Below are positions 6,685 to 15,217 of a DNA stretch of 64,000 nt, piece by piece. The notes beneath the pieces were generated by a model, which saw nothing but the letters and a program-made list of their open reading frames with translations, made no database searches and was not told where the DNA came from. The translations under genes were made by a program, and so were the position numbers. Numbering within the stretch: position 1 is the stretch's first letter; each line of letters opens with the position of its first letter. The stretch is from Streptacidiphilus fuscans (GTDB lineage Bacteria > Actinomycetota > Actinomycetes > Streptomycetales > Streptomycetaceae): contig NZ_JADPRT010000002.1 of NCBI RefSeq assembly GCF_015690355.1, positions 124,001 through 188,000 on the forward strand, in the 5' to 3' direction.

Positions 6685-9117
6685 ATGCGTCGCAGACTCC
6701 TGCCCTCGGTGTTACGCGCCTTGGGCGCAACGCTGTTGCTTCTCGGCACCATCAACGGCCTGGCCGCCGCACCGACAGCCCAGGCCGCCGCTCCGCAGGC
6801 TTCCACCACCTCGAAAGCCGAGGTCTCCACCGCCATCACGGTGGACGGCTCCAAGCCGGGCCTGGCCTTCGACGGCGTCGGCGCGATCTCCGGAGGCGGC
6901 GGCAACTCCCGCCTGCTGGTCGACTATCCGGAGCCCGAGCGCAGCCAGCTGCTCGACTACCTGTTCAAGCCCGGCTACGGCGCCTCGCTGCAGGTGCTGA
7001 AGCTGGAGATCGGCGGCGACACCAACTCCACCGACGGCGCCGAGCCCAGCATCGAGCACACCAAGGGCGCCGTCGACTGCAACAACGGCTACGAATGGTG
7101 GCTCGCCGAACAGGCCAAGGCCCGCAACCCCAACATCAAGATCTACGGCCTGGCCTGGGGCGCGCCCGGCTGGATCGACAACGGCTCCGGCAACTTCTGG
7201 TCCCAGGACACCATCACCTACCTGATGGCCTGGATGGGGTGCGCGGCCCAGCACCATCTGAGCGTCGACTACCTCGGCGGCTGGAACGAACGCGGTTTCA
7301 ACGCGACCTGGTACGAGAACCTGAAGTCCGCGCTGGTCGCCGCCGGTCACAGCACCACCAAGGTCGTCGCCGCGGACAGCGACTGGTCGGTCGCCGACGC
7401 CATGGCGACCGACCCGGCGTTCAAGAACGCGGTCGACATCGTCGGCGTCCACTACCCCTGCGGCTACCTCGGCTCCTTCACCTCCTGCCCCAGCACCGCG
7501 AACGCCCAGGCGCTCGGCAAGCCGCTGTGGGCCAGCGAGAACGGGTCGGAGGACACGAACCAGGGCGCTCCGGCGGTGGCGCGCGCGATCAACCGCGACT
7601 ACGTCGACGGCAGGATGACCTCGTACATCAACTGGCCGGTCATCGCCGCTCTCTACCCCAACCTGTACTTCTCGACCGACGGCATGTCGATCGCCGACCA
7701 GCCCTGGTCGGGCAACTACAGCATCGGCAAGACCACCTGGGTCACCGCGCAGACCACCCAGTTCGCGCAGCCGGGGTGGCACTACATCGACTCCGCCAGC
7801 GGCTACCTCGGCGGCTCGAACGCCAACGGCAGCTACGTCACGCTGAAGTCCACGAACAACAGCGACTACAGCACCGTCATCGAGACCATGGACGCGACGG
7901 CTCCCCAGACGGCGACCTTCTCCGTCACCGGTGGCCTGTCCACCGGGGCCGTCCACGTCTGGGCCACGAACGTCGACTCCGCCAACTCGGCGGACTGGTT
8001 CGTCCACACCCAGGACGTCACCCCGACCAACGGCAGCTACACGCTGACCCTCCAGCCGGGCTACGTCTACACCGTCACCACGACCACCGGCCAGGGCAAG
8101 GGCACCGCCACGTCCCCGTCCGCCGCCCCGCTCGGACTCCCGTACAGCGACACCTTCGAGAAGCCGGCCACCACGACCTCGCCCAAGTACTTCTCGGACA
8201 TGAACGGCGCCTTCCAGACCGTCCCCTGCGGCGGCGGACGCGCGGGCACCTGCCTGCGGCAGATGGCGGCGACCACACCGATCCGCTGGACGAACGAGCC
8301 CTACGACGCCCCGTACACGATCATGGGCGACGGCAGCTGGACCAACTACACCGTCACTGCCGACACCCTCTTCGAGCAGTCGAGCACGATCGAGCTGCTG
8401 GGCCGGGTCAACCAACAGGGCCGCAACAACAACGGCCTGAACGCCTACCACCTGCGCGTCAGCGACACCGGCGCCTGGTCCATCGTCAAGAGCGACACCA
8501 GCTGGAACTTCACCACCCTCGCCAGCGGCACCACCACCGCTGCGCTCGGCACCGGCAGTTGGCACACGGTCTCGCTCTCCATGCAGAACACCACCCTGAC
8601 TGCGAGCATCGACGGCGTCACGGTCGGCAGTGCCACCGACGCGAGCTTCACCAACGGCCAGGCCGGGCTCGGGGTGACCGGCTACCAGACCGACCAGTTC
8701 GACAACTTCTCCCTCACGCCCGGCACCCCGGCGAACTACACGGGCCCGGTCACCTCAGGCCTGACCGGCAAGTGCGTCGACGACAACGGCGACTCCGACG
8801 TCGACGGCACGGTCGTGCAGCTGTGGGACTGCAACGGCGGCCCCTCGCAGGTGTGGACCTGGGCCAACGGGATGCTCACCCACGACGGCAAGTGCCTCGA
8901 CGTCATCGGCCAGGGAACGGGTAACGGCACGCTGGTCGACCTGTGGGACTGCAACGGCGGCGCCAACCAGCAGTGGACGCCCCAGGCGAACGGAACCCTG
9001 GTCAGCGCCCAGTCCGGCCGGTGCCTCGACGACCCCGGCTTCACCACCACCAACGGCACCCAGCTGGAGATCTGGGACTGCAACGGCGGCGCCAACCAGC
9101 AGTGGAAGCTGCCCTGA
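6685..9117 (+). CDS. Secreted GH59 galactocerebrosidase-like glycosidase with ricin-B lectin domain
   Basis: An 810-residue exported enzyme. The Sec signal peptide spans about 1-34 (RRR, hydrophobic core, AQA-A site). The catalytic region has the features of family GH59 (beta-galactocerebrosidase type): acid/base E202 in GGWNERGF and nucleophile E285 in ASENGS. A laminin-G-like beta-sandwich follows (about 500-690). The C-terminal ricin-type beta-trefoil (about 690-810) has three repeats of the LWDCNGG...QxW type. It probably removes beta-linked galactose from glycolipids or plant and animal polymers. Codon 10 is TTA (6712-6714), so translation should depend on the bldA tRNA. GGGAGA lies 9 nt before the ATG. 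Confidence 0.85.
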   Translation: MRRRLLPSVLRALGATLLLLGTINGLAAAPTAQAAAPQASTTSKAEVSTAITVDGSKPGLAFDGVGAISGGGGNSRLLVDYPEPERSQLLDYLFKPGYGASLQVLKLEIGGDTNSTDGAEPSIEHTKGAVDCNNGYEWWLAEQAKARNPNIKIYGLAWGAPGWIDNGSGNFWSQDTITYLMAWMGCAAQHHLSVDYLGGWNERGFNATWYENLKSALVAAGHSTTKVVAADSDWSVADAMATDPAFKNAVDIVGVHYPCGYLGSFTSCPSTANAQALGKPLWASENGSEDTNQGAPAVARAINRDYVDGRMTSYINWPVIAALYPNLYFSTDGMSIADQPWSGNYSIGKTTWVTAQTTQFAQPGWHYIDSASGYLGGSNANGSYVTLKSTNNSDYSTVIETMDATAPQTATFSVTGGLSTGAVHVWATNVDSANSADWFVHTQDVTPTNGSYTLTLQPGYVYTVTTTTGQGKGTATSPSAAPLGLPYSDTFEKPATTTSPKYFSDMNGAFQTVPCGGGRAGTCLRQMAATTPIRWTNEPYDAPYTIMGDGSWTNYTVTADTLFEQSSTIELLGRVNQQGRNNNGLNAYHLRVSDTGAWSIVKSDTSWNFTTLASGTTTAALGTGSWHTVSLSMQNTTLTASIDGVTVGSATDASFTNGQAGLGVTGYQTDQFDNFSLTPGTPANYTGPVTSGLTGKCVDDNGDSDVDGTVVQLWDCNGGPSQVWTWANGMLTHDGKCLDVIGQGTGNGTLVDLWDCNGGANQQWTPQANGTLVSAQSGRCLDDPGFTTTNGTQLEIWDCNGGANQQWKLP

Positions 9118-9148
9118 CGCCAGCCCCGCGTGTGCATCACCGTGTGTC

Positions 9149-9193
9149 GGTCCGCCCCGCCCCGCCCCGCCTCGCTGCGGGGCGGGGCGGACC
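9149..9193. terminator. Bidirectional terminator, 15-bp perfect stem
   Basis: GGTCCGCCCCGCCCC at 9149-9163 pairs exactly with 9179-9193. It fills the gap between the convergent GH59 and Lon-like genes. Confidence 0.9.
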
Positions 9194-9195
9194 GG

Positions 9196-10140
9196 TCAGT
9201 GACCCTTCACCGCACGCCTGGCGAGGGCCTTGTGCAGGGCCTCGTCCACGTGCCCGGCGAAGACGAGCTCGACGCCCTGACGCCGCCGCTGCCCGATCTT
9301 CGTCGCCTCCGCCTGATTGCCGGCCGGGGCGACGAGAACGGTCGCGTAGCTGTGCTTGGCCGCGTCCAGGGCCTCTCCGAAGTCGTCGACCGGCACCAAC
9401 TCGCCGGTCGGCGTGACCGCGCCGGTCACCGCGACCTCGGGCCGCACCAGGTGCCCGCCGAGGTAGGAGACCAGCGCCGCGACCACCGCCGCCCCGGCGG
9501 CGTGGCCGTCGGCGACGGTCGCGCCGACGGGGACGTTGCCGTAGGCCTGGACCACCTGCACGTCGTTCGTGGAGAACCAGGCCGCGTCCAGCTCCGGCAG
9601 CAGCCGGGCGGCGTTGGCCCGGACGTATCCGACCGCCGCCTGCGCGGGCTCCTCCAGCAGCGCCGACCACTTGCGCGGGACCGTGAGCCGCCCCTTGCCC
9701 TTGGCCGCGGTGACCTCCACCGGCACGAGCTCCCCGGAAATGGGAGTCCAGGCCATGCCCAGCCGGTTGTCGTGACGATGCATCAGCAGGTCGGCGTGGG
9801 CGAGGGCGTGTATCTGGCTGTCGACGTCGGCCTCGTAGTCGACCACGACGCGCGAGTGGTCCTCCGGGTCGAACCAGACCGGGAGGTGGCTGCCCTGCCA
9901 CTTGAGCGTGTGCACCCGGGACTTCACGGTCGCCTCGAACGGCGGCTGCGAACGGTCGACAGGCTGCACCAGCAGCTTCAACGAGCAGTCGAACCAACTG
10001 GTCGTGAGGTCCTCGTCCGACGACCACGCGGACCGCGCGTTGCTGCCTTCGCCGATGGTCCGCATCGAGAGAATCTCGGCGTCACCCCGGCGCCCGTGCT
10101 CACGCAGGTCCTTGAGCAGATGCTTGTGCTTGAAGAACAC
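9196..10140 (-). CDS. Protein with degenerate (pseudoprotease) Lon-type S16 domain
   Basis: A 314-residue protein. Residues 1-105 form a small beta-rich domain (FKHKHLLKDLREHGRRGDAE; PPFEATV; LPVWFDPEDHSRVVVDY) seen at the N-terminus of many actinobacterial proteins. Residues about 130-310 match the Lon proteolytic domain. However, the block where Lon has DGPSAG reads DGHAAG (211-216), so the catalytic serine is Ala214, and the GGxKEK lysine region reads DDFGEALDAA (252-261). It has no ATPase domain. GTG 10140 is chosen because AGGGGG lies 5 nt upstream; the frame extends further but with non-coding composition. A non-proteolytic binding or scaffold role is inferred. The 321 nt to the divergent methyltransferase gene show no gene. 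Confidence 0.7.
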   Translation of the reverse strand: MFFKHKHLLKDLREHGRRGDAEILSMRTIGEGSNARSAWSSDEDLTTSWFDCSLKLLVQPVDRSQPPFEATVKSRVHTLKWQGSHLPVWFDPEDHSRVVVDYEADVDSQIHALAHADLLMHRHDNRLGMAWTPISGELVPVEVTAAKGKGRLTVPRKWSALLEEPAQAAVGYVRANAARLLPELDAAWFSTNDVQVVQAYGNVPVGATVADGHAAGAAVVAALVSYLGGHLVRPEVAVTGAVTPTGELVPVDDFGEALDAAKHSYATVLVAPAGNQAEATKIGQRRRQGVELVFAGHVDEALHKALARRAVKGH

Positions 10141-10461
10141 GACAACCCCCTGGCGGTGACACTGACACCCCTCGCACCGGACCGATCCCCGGAGCCCCGT
10201 CTCTGCGGGCGGGCGCGCAGATTGTGCCACGTTCCGGCCCGCCCGCGCAGGGTGCTTGACCGGTGCGGCGATCGGCAGGTTCGGCACATGTGCGGCGCAC
10301 GGGGACGCTGTTGTGGCGGAGACGAGGGGGAGGGTCCGAGCGGACAGATCCACCGTGTTGTGACCTCCTGACACGGCACCAGAGCGGCCTGGCCCCACCA
10401 CGATGCGGGTCGCGTCGAGCCGAGCGCTGCCGGTGTCAGTGGCACCCGCTACATTCCCGGC

Positions 10462-11109
10462 ATGGTCGAACTGGACTCCCTCCCCACCACCCGTGACGCC
10501 TACGACGCCGTCGCAACGCGCTACGCGCAGAACTTCACCGACACTCTGCGCGACCGGCCGCTGGAGCGTGCGCTGCTCGCCGCGTTCGCCGAGTCGGTGC
10601 GCGCCGGTGGTGATGGCGAGGTCGCGGATCTGGGCTGCGGACCCGGGCATATCACCGCTCATCTACGACAGTTGGGACTGCGTGCTTTCGGTGTCGACGC
10701 GTCGCCCGCGATGATCGGGCTGGCCCGGGAGGCCAACCCGGAGCTGCGGTTCGAGGTGGGCTCGATGGCGGCGCTCGACATCGCGGACGGCTCGCTGGGC
10801 GGGGTACTGTCGCGATCCTCGATCATCCACATCCCACCGCAGGACCTCCCGACGGTGATCGCGGAGTTCGCCCGGGTCCTGGCTCCTGGCGGCCACCTGC
10901 TGATCAGCTGCTTCGCCACCGACGACGTCGCGATCCCCACGCAGTCCTTCGACCACTCGGTGGTGACGGCTTATCGCTGGTCGCCCGACCGCCTGGCGGA
11001 GCTGCTGCGCGATGTCGGCGTGAGTGAGATAGCCCGGGTGCTGTGCGAGCCGCAGCCCACCTACAAGCGGCAATTCCGGGAGTTGCAGTTGCTGGCGGCC
11101 AAGAACTAG
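10462..11109 (+). CDS. Class I SAM-dependent methyltransferase
   Basis: A 215-residue Methyltransf_11/25-type enzyme. The SAM-binding motif I is VADLGCGPGH at about 52-61, with motif II acidic residue in FGVDASPAMI. The post-I region is RFEVGSMAALDIADGSLGGVL and motif III is RVLAPGGHLLIS. The substrate is unknown. It is transcribed alone, divergent from the Lon-like gene. Confidence 0.82.
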   Translation: MVELDSLPTTRDAYDAVATRYAQNFTDTLRDRPLERALLAAFAESVRAGGDGEVADLGCGPGHITAHLRQLGLRAFGVDASPAMIGLAREANPELRFEVGSMAALDIADGSLGGVLSRSSIIHIPPQDLPTVIAEFARVLAPGGHLLISCFATDDVAIPTQSFDHSVVTAYRWSPDRLAELLRDVGVSEIARVLCEPQPTYKRQFRELQLLAAKN

Positions 11110-11150
11110 CGAGCCGATGAGTGGGTTCGCTGACCCGGTGGCACCGCTGG

Positions 11151-11264
11151 TCAAGCACGAAGGCAGGCGTGCAGCCCCCGCGCGCGTGCAGCCTGGCTGA
11201 AGTCGCCGAGCAGTTCCAGCTTCCGCCGCGAGGCTCCCTGTGTCTGCCCGATCGCGGTCGCCAC
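11151..11264 (-). CDS. Possible 37-aa ORF divergent from the RHH gene
   Basis: Reading leftward from a GTG inside the 32-bp palindrome, a frame encodes VATAIGQTQGASRRKLELL...HACLRA and stops at 11151. Its composition looks coding, but there is no ribosome binding site. It may be a true divergent small gene controlled by the palindrome or a gene remnant. The rest of 11110-11257 shows nothing else. Confidence 0.25.
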   Translation of the reverse strand: MATAIGQTQGASRRKLELLGDFSQAARARGLHACLRA

Positions 11265-11289
11265 TAGCTTGCTAGCAAGCTAGTGGCGA
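11258..11289. promoter_or_regulatory. 32-bp perfect palindrome, probable RHH operator
   Basis: The half-site TCGCCACTAGCTTGCT is followed immediately by its exact reverse complement (AGCAAGCTAGTGGCGA). It ends 14 bp before the GTG of the ribbon-helix-helix gene. The arms contain repeated TAGC/GCTA steps, as expected for cooperative binding of several RHH dimers. Confidence 0.85.
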
Positions 11290-11303
11290 GTTAGCCTTGA
11301 CGC

Positions 11304-11483
11304 GTGGGCGATGAGGAAGTCAAGCAGTTCAATGTGTACCTGCCGATCGGGCTGATCAAGCAGGTGAAGTTCCGCGCCATCGAGTCGGGCATGTCGCTGT
11401 CGGCACTGGTCGCCGAGGCGCTGCGTGCCTACCTCGACGGCGCCCATGAGAAGGAACGCCCATCGACTGAGAAGGAGGCCTGA
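11304..11483 (+). CDS. Ribbon-helix-helix (CopG/Arc-type) DNA-binding protein
   Basis: A 59-residue protein. The beta strand [11 protein letters not shown] (7-17) is followed by two helices ([12 protein letters not shown] and [16 protein letters not shown]), the canonical RHH fold, and a short charged tail. It starts with GTG just downstream of the 32-bp palindrome and stops 1 nt before the next gene's ATG, whose ribosome site (AAGGAGG) is embedded in its last codons. It is probably an autoregulator of the three-gene operon RHH-VOC-methyltransferase. A toxin-antitoxin role is possible but there is no toxin-like partner. Confidence 0.8.
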   Translation: MGDEEVKQFNVYLPIGLIKQVKFRAIESGMSLSALVAEALRAYLDGAHEKERPSTEKEA

Positions 11484-11484
11484 C

Positions 11485-11829
11485 ATGGCGACCGAGGGAA
11501 TCGAAGCCCTGTTCCTGGAGACACACAACTGGGGCAAGGCAGCACGTTTCTTCCAGGCGCTGGGCTACGAGCTGGAGTTCGACACGGGCCACAGCTCCGG
11601 CCAACTGCGCAACGGCGACGGGCCTTACGTCTTCATCGCGGAAGTCCCCGAGGATCGGGAGCCTCAGACGCAGGTCGTGCTGAAGGTCCCGGACGCGGAC
11701 GCGTTCGCAGCCGCTCCGGTCGTCGAGGTGGTCACGCCGTTCGAGGAGACGCATTTCGGGACCAGGTTGATGACGGTTCGCGACCCTGACGGGCGCCTGT
11801 GGAGCCTTCAGGCTCCGGTCAAGAACTGA
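11485..11829 (+). CDS. VOC (glyoxalase/bleomycin-resistance) family protein
   Basis: A 114-residue single vicinal-oxygen-chelate unit pair: residues GIEALFLETHNWGKAARFFQALGYELEF in the first beta-alpha module and TRLMTVRDPDGRLWSLQAP at the end. Such proteins bind a metal or sequester drugs, and substrates vary. It is translationally coupled to the preceding RHH gene and followed after 23 nt by a methyltransferase, so it probably belongs to a small stress or resistance operon. Confidence 0.82.
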   Translation: MATEGIEALFLETHNWGKAARFFQALGYELEFDTGHSSGQLRNGDGPYVFIAEVPEDREPQTQVVLKVPDADAFAAAPVVEVVTPFEETHFGTRLMTVRDPDGRLWSLQAPVKN

Positions 11830-11852
11830 CGGCGAGACAGAAGGGGAGCGCA

Positions 11853-12710
11853 ATGGCAGACCAACCTCACGCGACGCCGGACGGCACGGCGGTGCGGACC
11901 GCCCTCTGGAGGGCGATGCACGTTCAGGTCGATCCGCTGCCCCATGTGTTCGAGGACGAGATCGGCCTGCGGCTGGCGGCACCCGACGACGACTGGCGCG
12001 GGCGTCCCGACATGGACCCACACCTCACCAGCGGGTTCCGGGCGGCGATGGTGGCTCGCGCCCGGTTCGTCGAGGATCTCGTCGTCGAGCATGCCGATCG
12101 CGGCGTCACCCAGTACGTCATCCTGGGAGCTGGGCTGGACACCTTCGCCCAGCGTATGCCGGAGACCGCCTCCCGCCTGCGGGTCTTCGAGATTGACCAG
12201 CCCGGCCCGCAGGCGTGGAAGCGCCGTCGGTTGGTCGAACTGGACTACGGCATCCCCAGCTGGCTGCAGCTGGTGCCGGTCGACTTCGAGGCCAGCGAGG
12301 ACTGGCTGAAGAAGCTGGTCGACGTCGGCTTCGACCCTGGTCAGCCGGCGTTCATCGCGTCCACCGGCGTCACGATGTACCTCACCAAGGACGCCATCGC
12401 GGCCACTCTGCGCCAGGTCGCCGGGCTCGCACCCGGTTCCACGTTTGCGATGACCTTCCTCGTGCCGCCGGAAATGCTCGACGAGGCCGATCGCGCCGGC
12501 CTGCAGGCGAGCAAAGAAGGCGCGCGAGCGTCCGGGACGCCGTTCATCAGCTTCTACACCCCGGAGGAGATGCTGGCACTCGCCCGTGAATCCGGGTTCG
12601 CGGACGCTCGACACGTGTCTGGGGCCTCGCACGCCGAGCGCTACTTTGCCGATCGCACCGACGCCCTCCGCCCGTCGACCGGAGAGGACATTCTGCTCGC
12701 CACCACCTGA
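11853..12710 (+). CDS. SAM-dependent methyltransferase, LCM/PPM (TIGR00027) family
   Basis: A 285-residue protein of the leucine carboxyl methyltransferase-like family. It has the family features YVILGAGLDTFAQR (SAM loop), FEIDQPGPQAWKRRRL, and STGVTMYLTKDAIAATL. AAGGGGAG precedes the ATG. It closes the RHH-VOC operon. Members act as O-methyltransferases in secondary metabolism or are of unknown function. A second member of this family occurs in the biosynthetic operon at 31670. Confidence 0.82.
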   Translation: MADQPHATPDGTAVRTALWRAMHVQVDPLPHVFEDEIGLRLAAPDDDWRGRPDMDPHLTSGFRAAMVARARFVEDLVVEHADRGVTQYVILGAGLDTFAQRMPETASRLRVFEIDQPGPQAWKRRRLVELDYGIPSWLQLVPVDFEASEDWLKKLVDVGFDPGQPAFIASTGVTMYLTKDAIAATLRQVAGLAPGSTFAMTFLVPPEMLDEADRAGLQASKEGARASGTPFISFYTPEEMLALARESGFADARHVSGASHAERYFADRTDALRPSTGEDILLATT

Positions 12711-12809
12711 CCCTCGACAATCCGTCGAGCCGCCGCTGAGCGACGCCGGGATCGAGGCCGTCGCCAGAACCTTCCGCGCCACTGCGACCTGGAGCTGAGC
12801 GCCATCCCG

Positions 12810-12838
12810 GATGTGGCCGAGCTCGGCTCGGCCGCATC
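12810..12838. terminator. 13-bp hairpin terminator
   Basis: GATGTGGCCGAGC pairs with 12826-12838 (one G-T pair, 3-nt loop), 100 nt after the methyltransferase stop and before the convergent coiled-coil gene. No gene is seen in 12711-12988. Confidence 0.75.
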
Positions 12839-12988
12839 GGCATCGAAGTCGCGGAAAGGGCCACCGAGTTCTTCCGGCCGCCACAGCATGCAGCACCGGG
12901 GGCTACTGGACCCGCACCTTCGTCCCCGCACACGAGGTCTGCTCCCGGTAGCGGACGCCTGGCGACAATCGATGGCACGGTCTCCCCT

Positions 12989-14074
12989 TCAGCTCTCGCT
13001 GGCGGGGGGATCGTCGTTGCCCGGGCCGCCGGACCGCAGGTCCTGGAGGGCGCCCCGCTGCTCCGTCAGCGTCTGCCGGATGAGCGCGGCCTTGCGGCCG
13101 GCGGCCTCCGCGGCGTGGCGGGCGGTTGCGTCGCTCTCCTGCGCCGTGGTGACCGCGTTGCGGGCCTGGGCGAGGTCCTGCTCGGCCAGTTGGATTCGCT
13201 CCTGGCTCACCCGGAGCTGCTTGGCGGCGTGCTTCGCGCGCTCGCGGGCGTGCTCCAGGTCGATGTCAGCGGCGTGCCGTTCGGCTTCGAGCAGGTGCAC
13301 GGTCTGCTCGGCGGCGGCGAGACGACGCTGGTGCTCCTCCCGCGTCGCCTGGTGATCGGGCTGCTCGTCCGTGGCCTTGGTTCGCGCCCTGGAGGGGCCG
13401 TCTGCGGGTGGGTGTGCCGGCGACGTCGTTGCTTGCGGTGCTGCCTGGGCGGCCTGGGCTGCCGGGGCTGACGTGAGGCCGGGCAGCGTGCTGTCGGGCG
13501 TGAGGGCGTGCGTGAGGCGGCCGGTGGCGAGTTCGTCGGCGGCCTGCGGGGCGGCGAGGACGGCGCGGAGGGTCTGGTCGATCTCGGCGACGGCCTGCTC
13601 GCCGAGCGGATTCCCCGCCGCCAGCGCTTCACCCCGGGCCTGCCTGGTGAGGGTTCCCACCAGCACATTGCGCTGCGCGCCGAGTTCCCGGAGCTTCCCC
13701 GCTTCGCGGTCGGTCTGCGCTTGGAGCAGGTCCTCTCCGAGCTCGCGGAGCTGTTCGACCAGCTCCGGGTGGTCACGGACGAGCAGGTTGAGCGCGTACG
13801 CGGCCGCGGTCGGACGGCGCAGCGCCTGGATCCGGGCGGCCAGGTCCCGTTCACCGGCCTGTCGGGCCTGCCCGACGGCCGCGTTGCGCGCCGTGGTGAA
13901 GTCGGTGGGCGCGAGGGCGTAGAGCGTGTCGGCGACGCGGTCGAACGCGGAGACGGACGGGTTCGGGCGCGCTGAGGCGTCCCCGGAGTTGCCCTGCCGA
14001 CGGCTCGTTCCTGTCACGTCTGTCACGTCCCGAAGTGGTGACCTTCGTTTCGCACTCCTACTGATCAGTGTCAT
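12989..14074 (-). CDS. Conserved actinobacterial coiled-coil protein of unknown function
   Basis: A 361-residue protein. Residues about 43-100 (FDRVADTLYALAPTDFTTARNAAV...RRPTAAAYALNLLVRDHPELV) form a domain I know from uncharacterised streptomycete proteins. After an Ala/Pro/Thr linker (200-235) a long coiled coil runs from about 240 to 345 (EEHQRRLAAAEQTVHLLEAER and onward). It has no signal peptide or membrane segment. The start is uncertain: the ATG at 14074 has no ribosome site, and internal GTG codons are possible. Cytoplasmic structural or nucleoid role is only a guess. Confidence 0.65.
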   Translation of the reverse strand: MTLISRSAKRRSPLRDVTDVTGTSRRQGNSGDASARPNPSVSAFDRVADTLYALAPTDFTTARNAAVGQARQAGERDLAARIQALRRPTAAAYALNLLVRDHPELVEQLRELGEDLLQAQTDREAGKLRELGAQRNVLVGTLTRQARGEALAAGNPLGEQAVAEIDQTLRAVLAAPQAADELATGRLTHALTPDSTLPGLTSAPAAQAAQAAPQATTSPAHPPADGPSRARTKATDEQPDHQATREEHQRRLAAAEQTVHLLEAERHAADIDLEHARERAKHAAKQLRVSQERIQLAEQDLAQARNAVTTAQESDATARHAAEAAGRKAALIRQTLTEQRGALQDLRSGGPGNDDPPASES

Positions 14075-14139
14075 CGCAGCAGGTCAGGTCAGCTACTTCG
14101 CCGGGCGACGGCGGTTCGTCCGTGGCGCCCGGGACTCTC

Positions 14140-15171
14140 TCAGCGCCGCCGCTGGTCGGCCCGCAGCTCGAAGTCGCCGTAGCTGTTGTCGGCGGGATTG
14201 ACGGTCACTCCGGGTGCCACGATCTCGTCGATGCGGTCGAGCACGTTGGCGGTGAGGGCGACGTCTGCGGCGGGGAGGAAGGCTTCGAGCTGCTCCATGG
14301 TGCGTGGCCCGATGATCGCCGAGGTGACGCCGGGGTGGTTGACCACGAAGGCGACGGCCAGCTCGATCAGGGAGAGTCCGGCCTTCTCGGCGAGGACGGC
14401 GAGCTGTTCCGCGGCGTCGAGCTTGCGCTGGTTGGCCGCGCTGCCCATGTCGAAGCGGGCCGGTGGGCGCATCGCGGAGGCGGGCCCAGTCGCTAGGTCG
14501 GAGGAGGCGTCCTTGCGGTAGCGACCAGAGAGCCAGCCGCCCGCGAGCGGGCTGTAGGTCAGGGTGCCCATGCCGTGACGGCGCACGGTGGGCAGCACGT
14601 CCTCTTCGACGCCGCGGACCAGGATCGAGTACGGCGGCTGCTCGGTCACGAACCGCTCCAGGCGGCGCTCGCGCGAGACCCACTGGGCCTCGACGATCTG
14701 GGAGCCGGAGTAGGACGAGGACCCGATGTATCGGATCTTGCCCTGGTGCACCAGGTCGGAGAGGGCGCCGAGGGTCTCGGCGACGTCGGTGTCGGGGCTC
14801 GGGCGGTGCACCTGGTAGAGGTCGATGTAGTCGGTGCCCAGGCGCCGCAAGGAGTTCTCGACCTCCCGGATGATCCAGCGCCGCGACCCGCCCCGGGCGT
14901 TGGGGTCGTCCTGGCTCATCGGCATGAAGAACTTGGTCGCCAGGACCACGTCGTCCCGTCGCCCCTTGAGAGCCTTGCTGACGATCTCCTCCGAGACCCC
15001 GCCGGAGTACACGTCGGCGGTGTCGACAAAGTTGATGCCCGCGTCGAGGGCGCGGTGGATGATCCGCACCGAGTCGGCTTCGTCCTCGTTGCCCCACGGG
15101 CCGAACATCATCGCGCCCAGGCAGAGCGGACTGACCTGGACGCCGGTGCGGCCGAGCGGTCGGTACTGCAT
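14140..15171 (-). CDS. Aldo/keto reductase
   Basis: A 343-residue NADPH-dependent aldo/keto reductase. The tetrad is complete: D50 and Y55 in FVDTADVYSGG, K80 in LATKFF, H122 in LYQVHRPSP. The cofactor end motif AIIGPRTMEQLE is near 295. It lies 46 nt downstream of the MmyB-type regulator on the same strand and is presumably its target. The physiological carbonyl substrate is unknown. Confidence 0.9.
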   Translation of the reverse strand: MQYRPLGRTGVQVSPLCLGAMMFGPWGNEDEADSVRIIHRALDAGINFVDTADVYSGGVSEEIVSKALKGRRDDVVLATKFFMPMSQDDPNARGGSRRWIIREVENSLRRLGTDYIDLYQVHRPSPDTDVAETLGALSDLVHQGKIRYIGSSSYSGSQIVEAQWVSRERRLERFVTEQPPYSILVRGVEEDVLPTVRRHGMGTLTYSPLAGGWLSGRYRKDASSDLATGPASAMRPPARFDMGSAANQRKLDAAEQLAVLAEKAGLSLIELAVAFVVNHPGVTSAIIGPRTMEQLEAFLPAADVALTANVLDRIDEIVAPGVTVNPADNSYGDFELRADQRRR

Positions 15172-15217
15172 GACGAGGTTCTCCTTTTTGCGTCGTGCGT
15201 CAGTGGTCGCGTGTGCG

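Noticed and set aside
8756..9115. Three similar 120-bp blocks as a tandem repeat
   Set aside because: They are the three subdomains of the ricin-B beta-trefoil, repeated at protein level.
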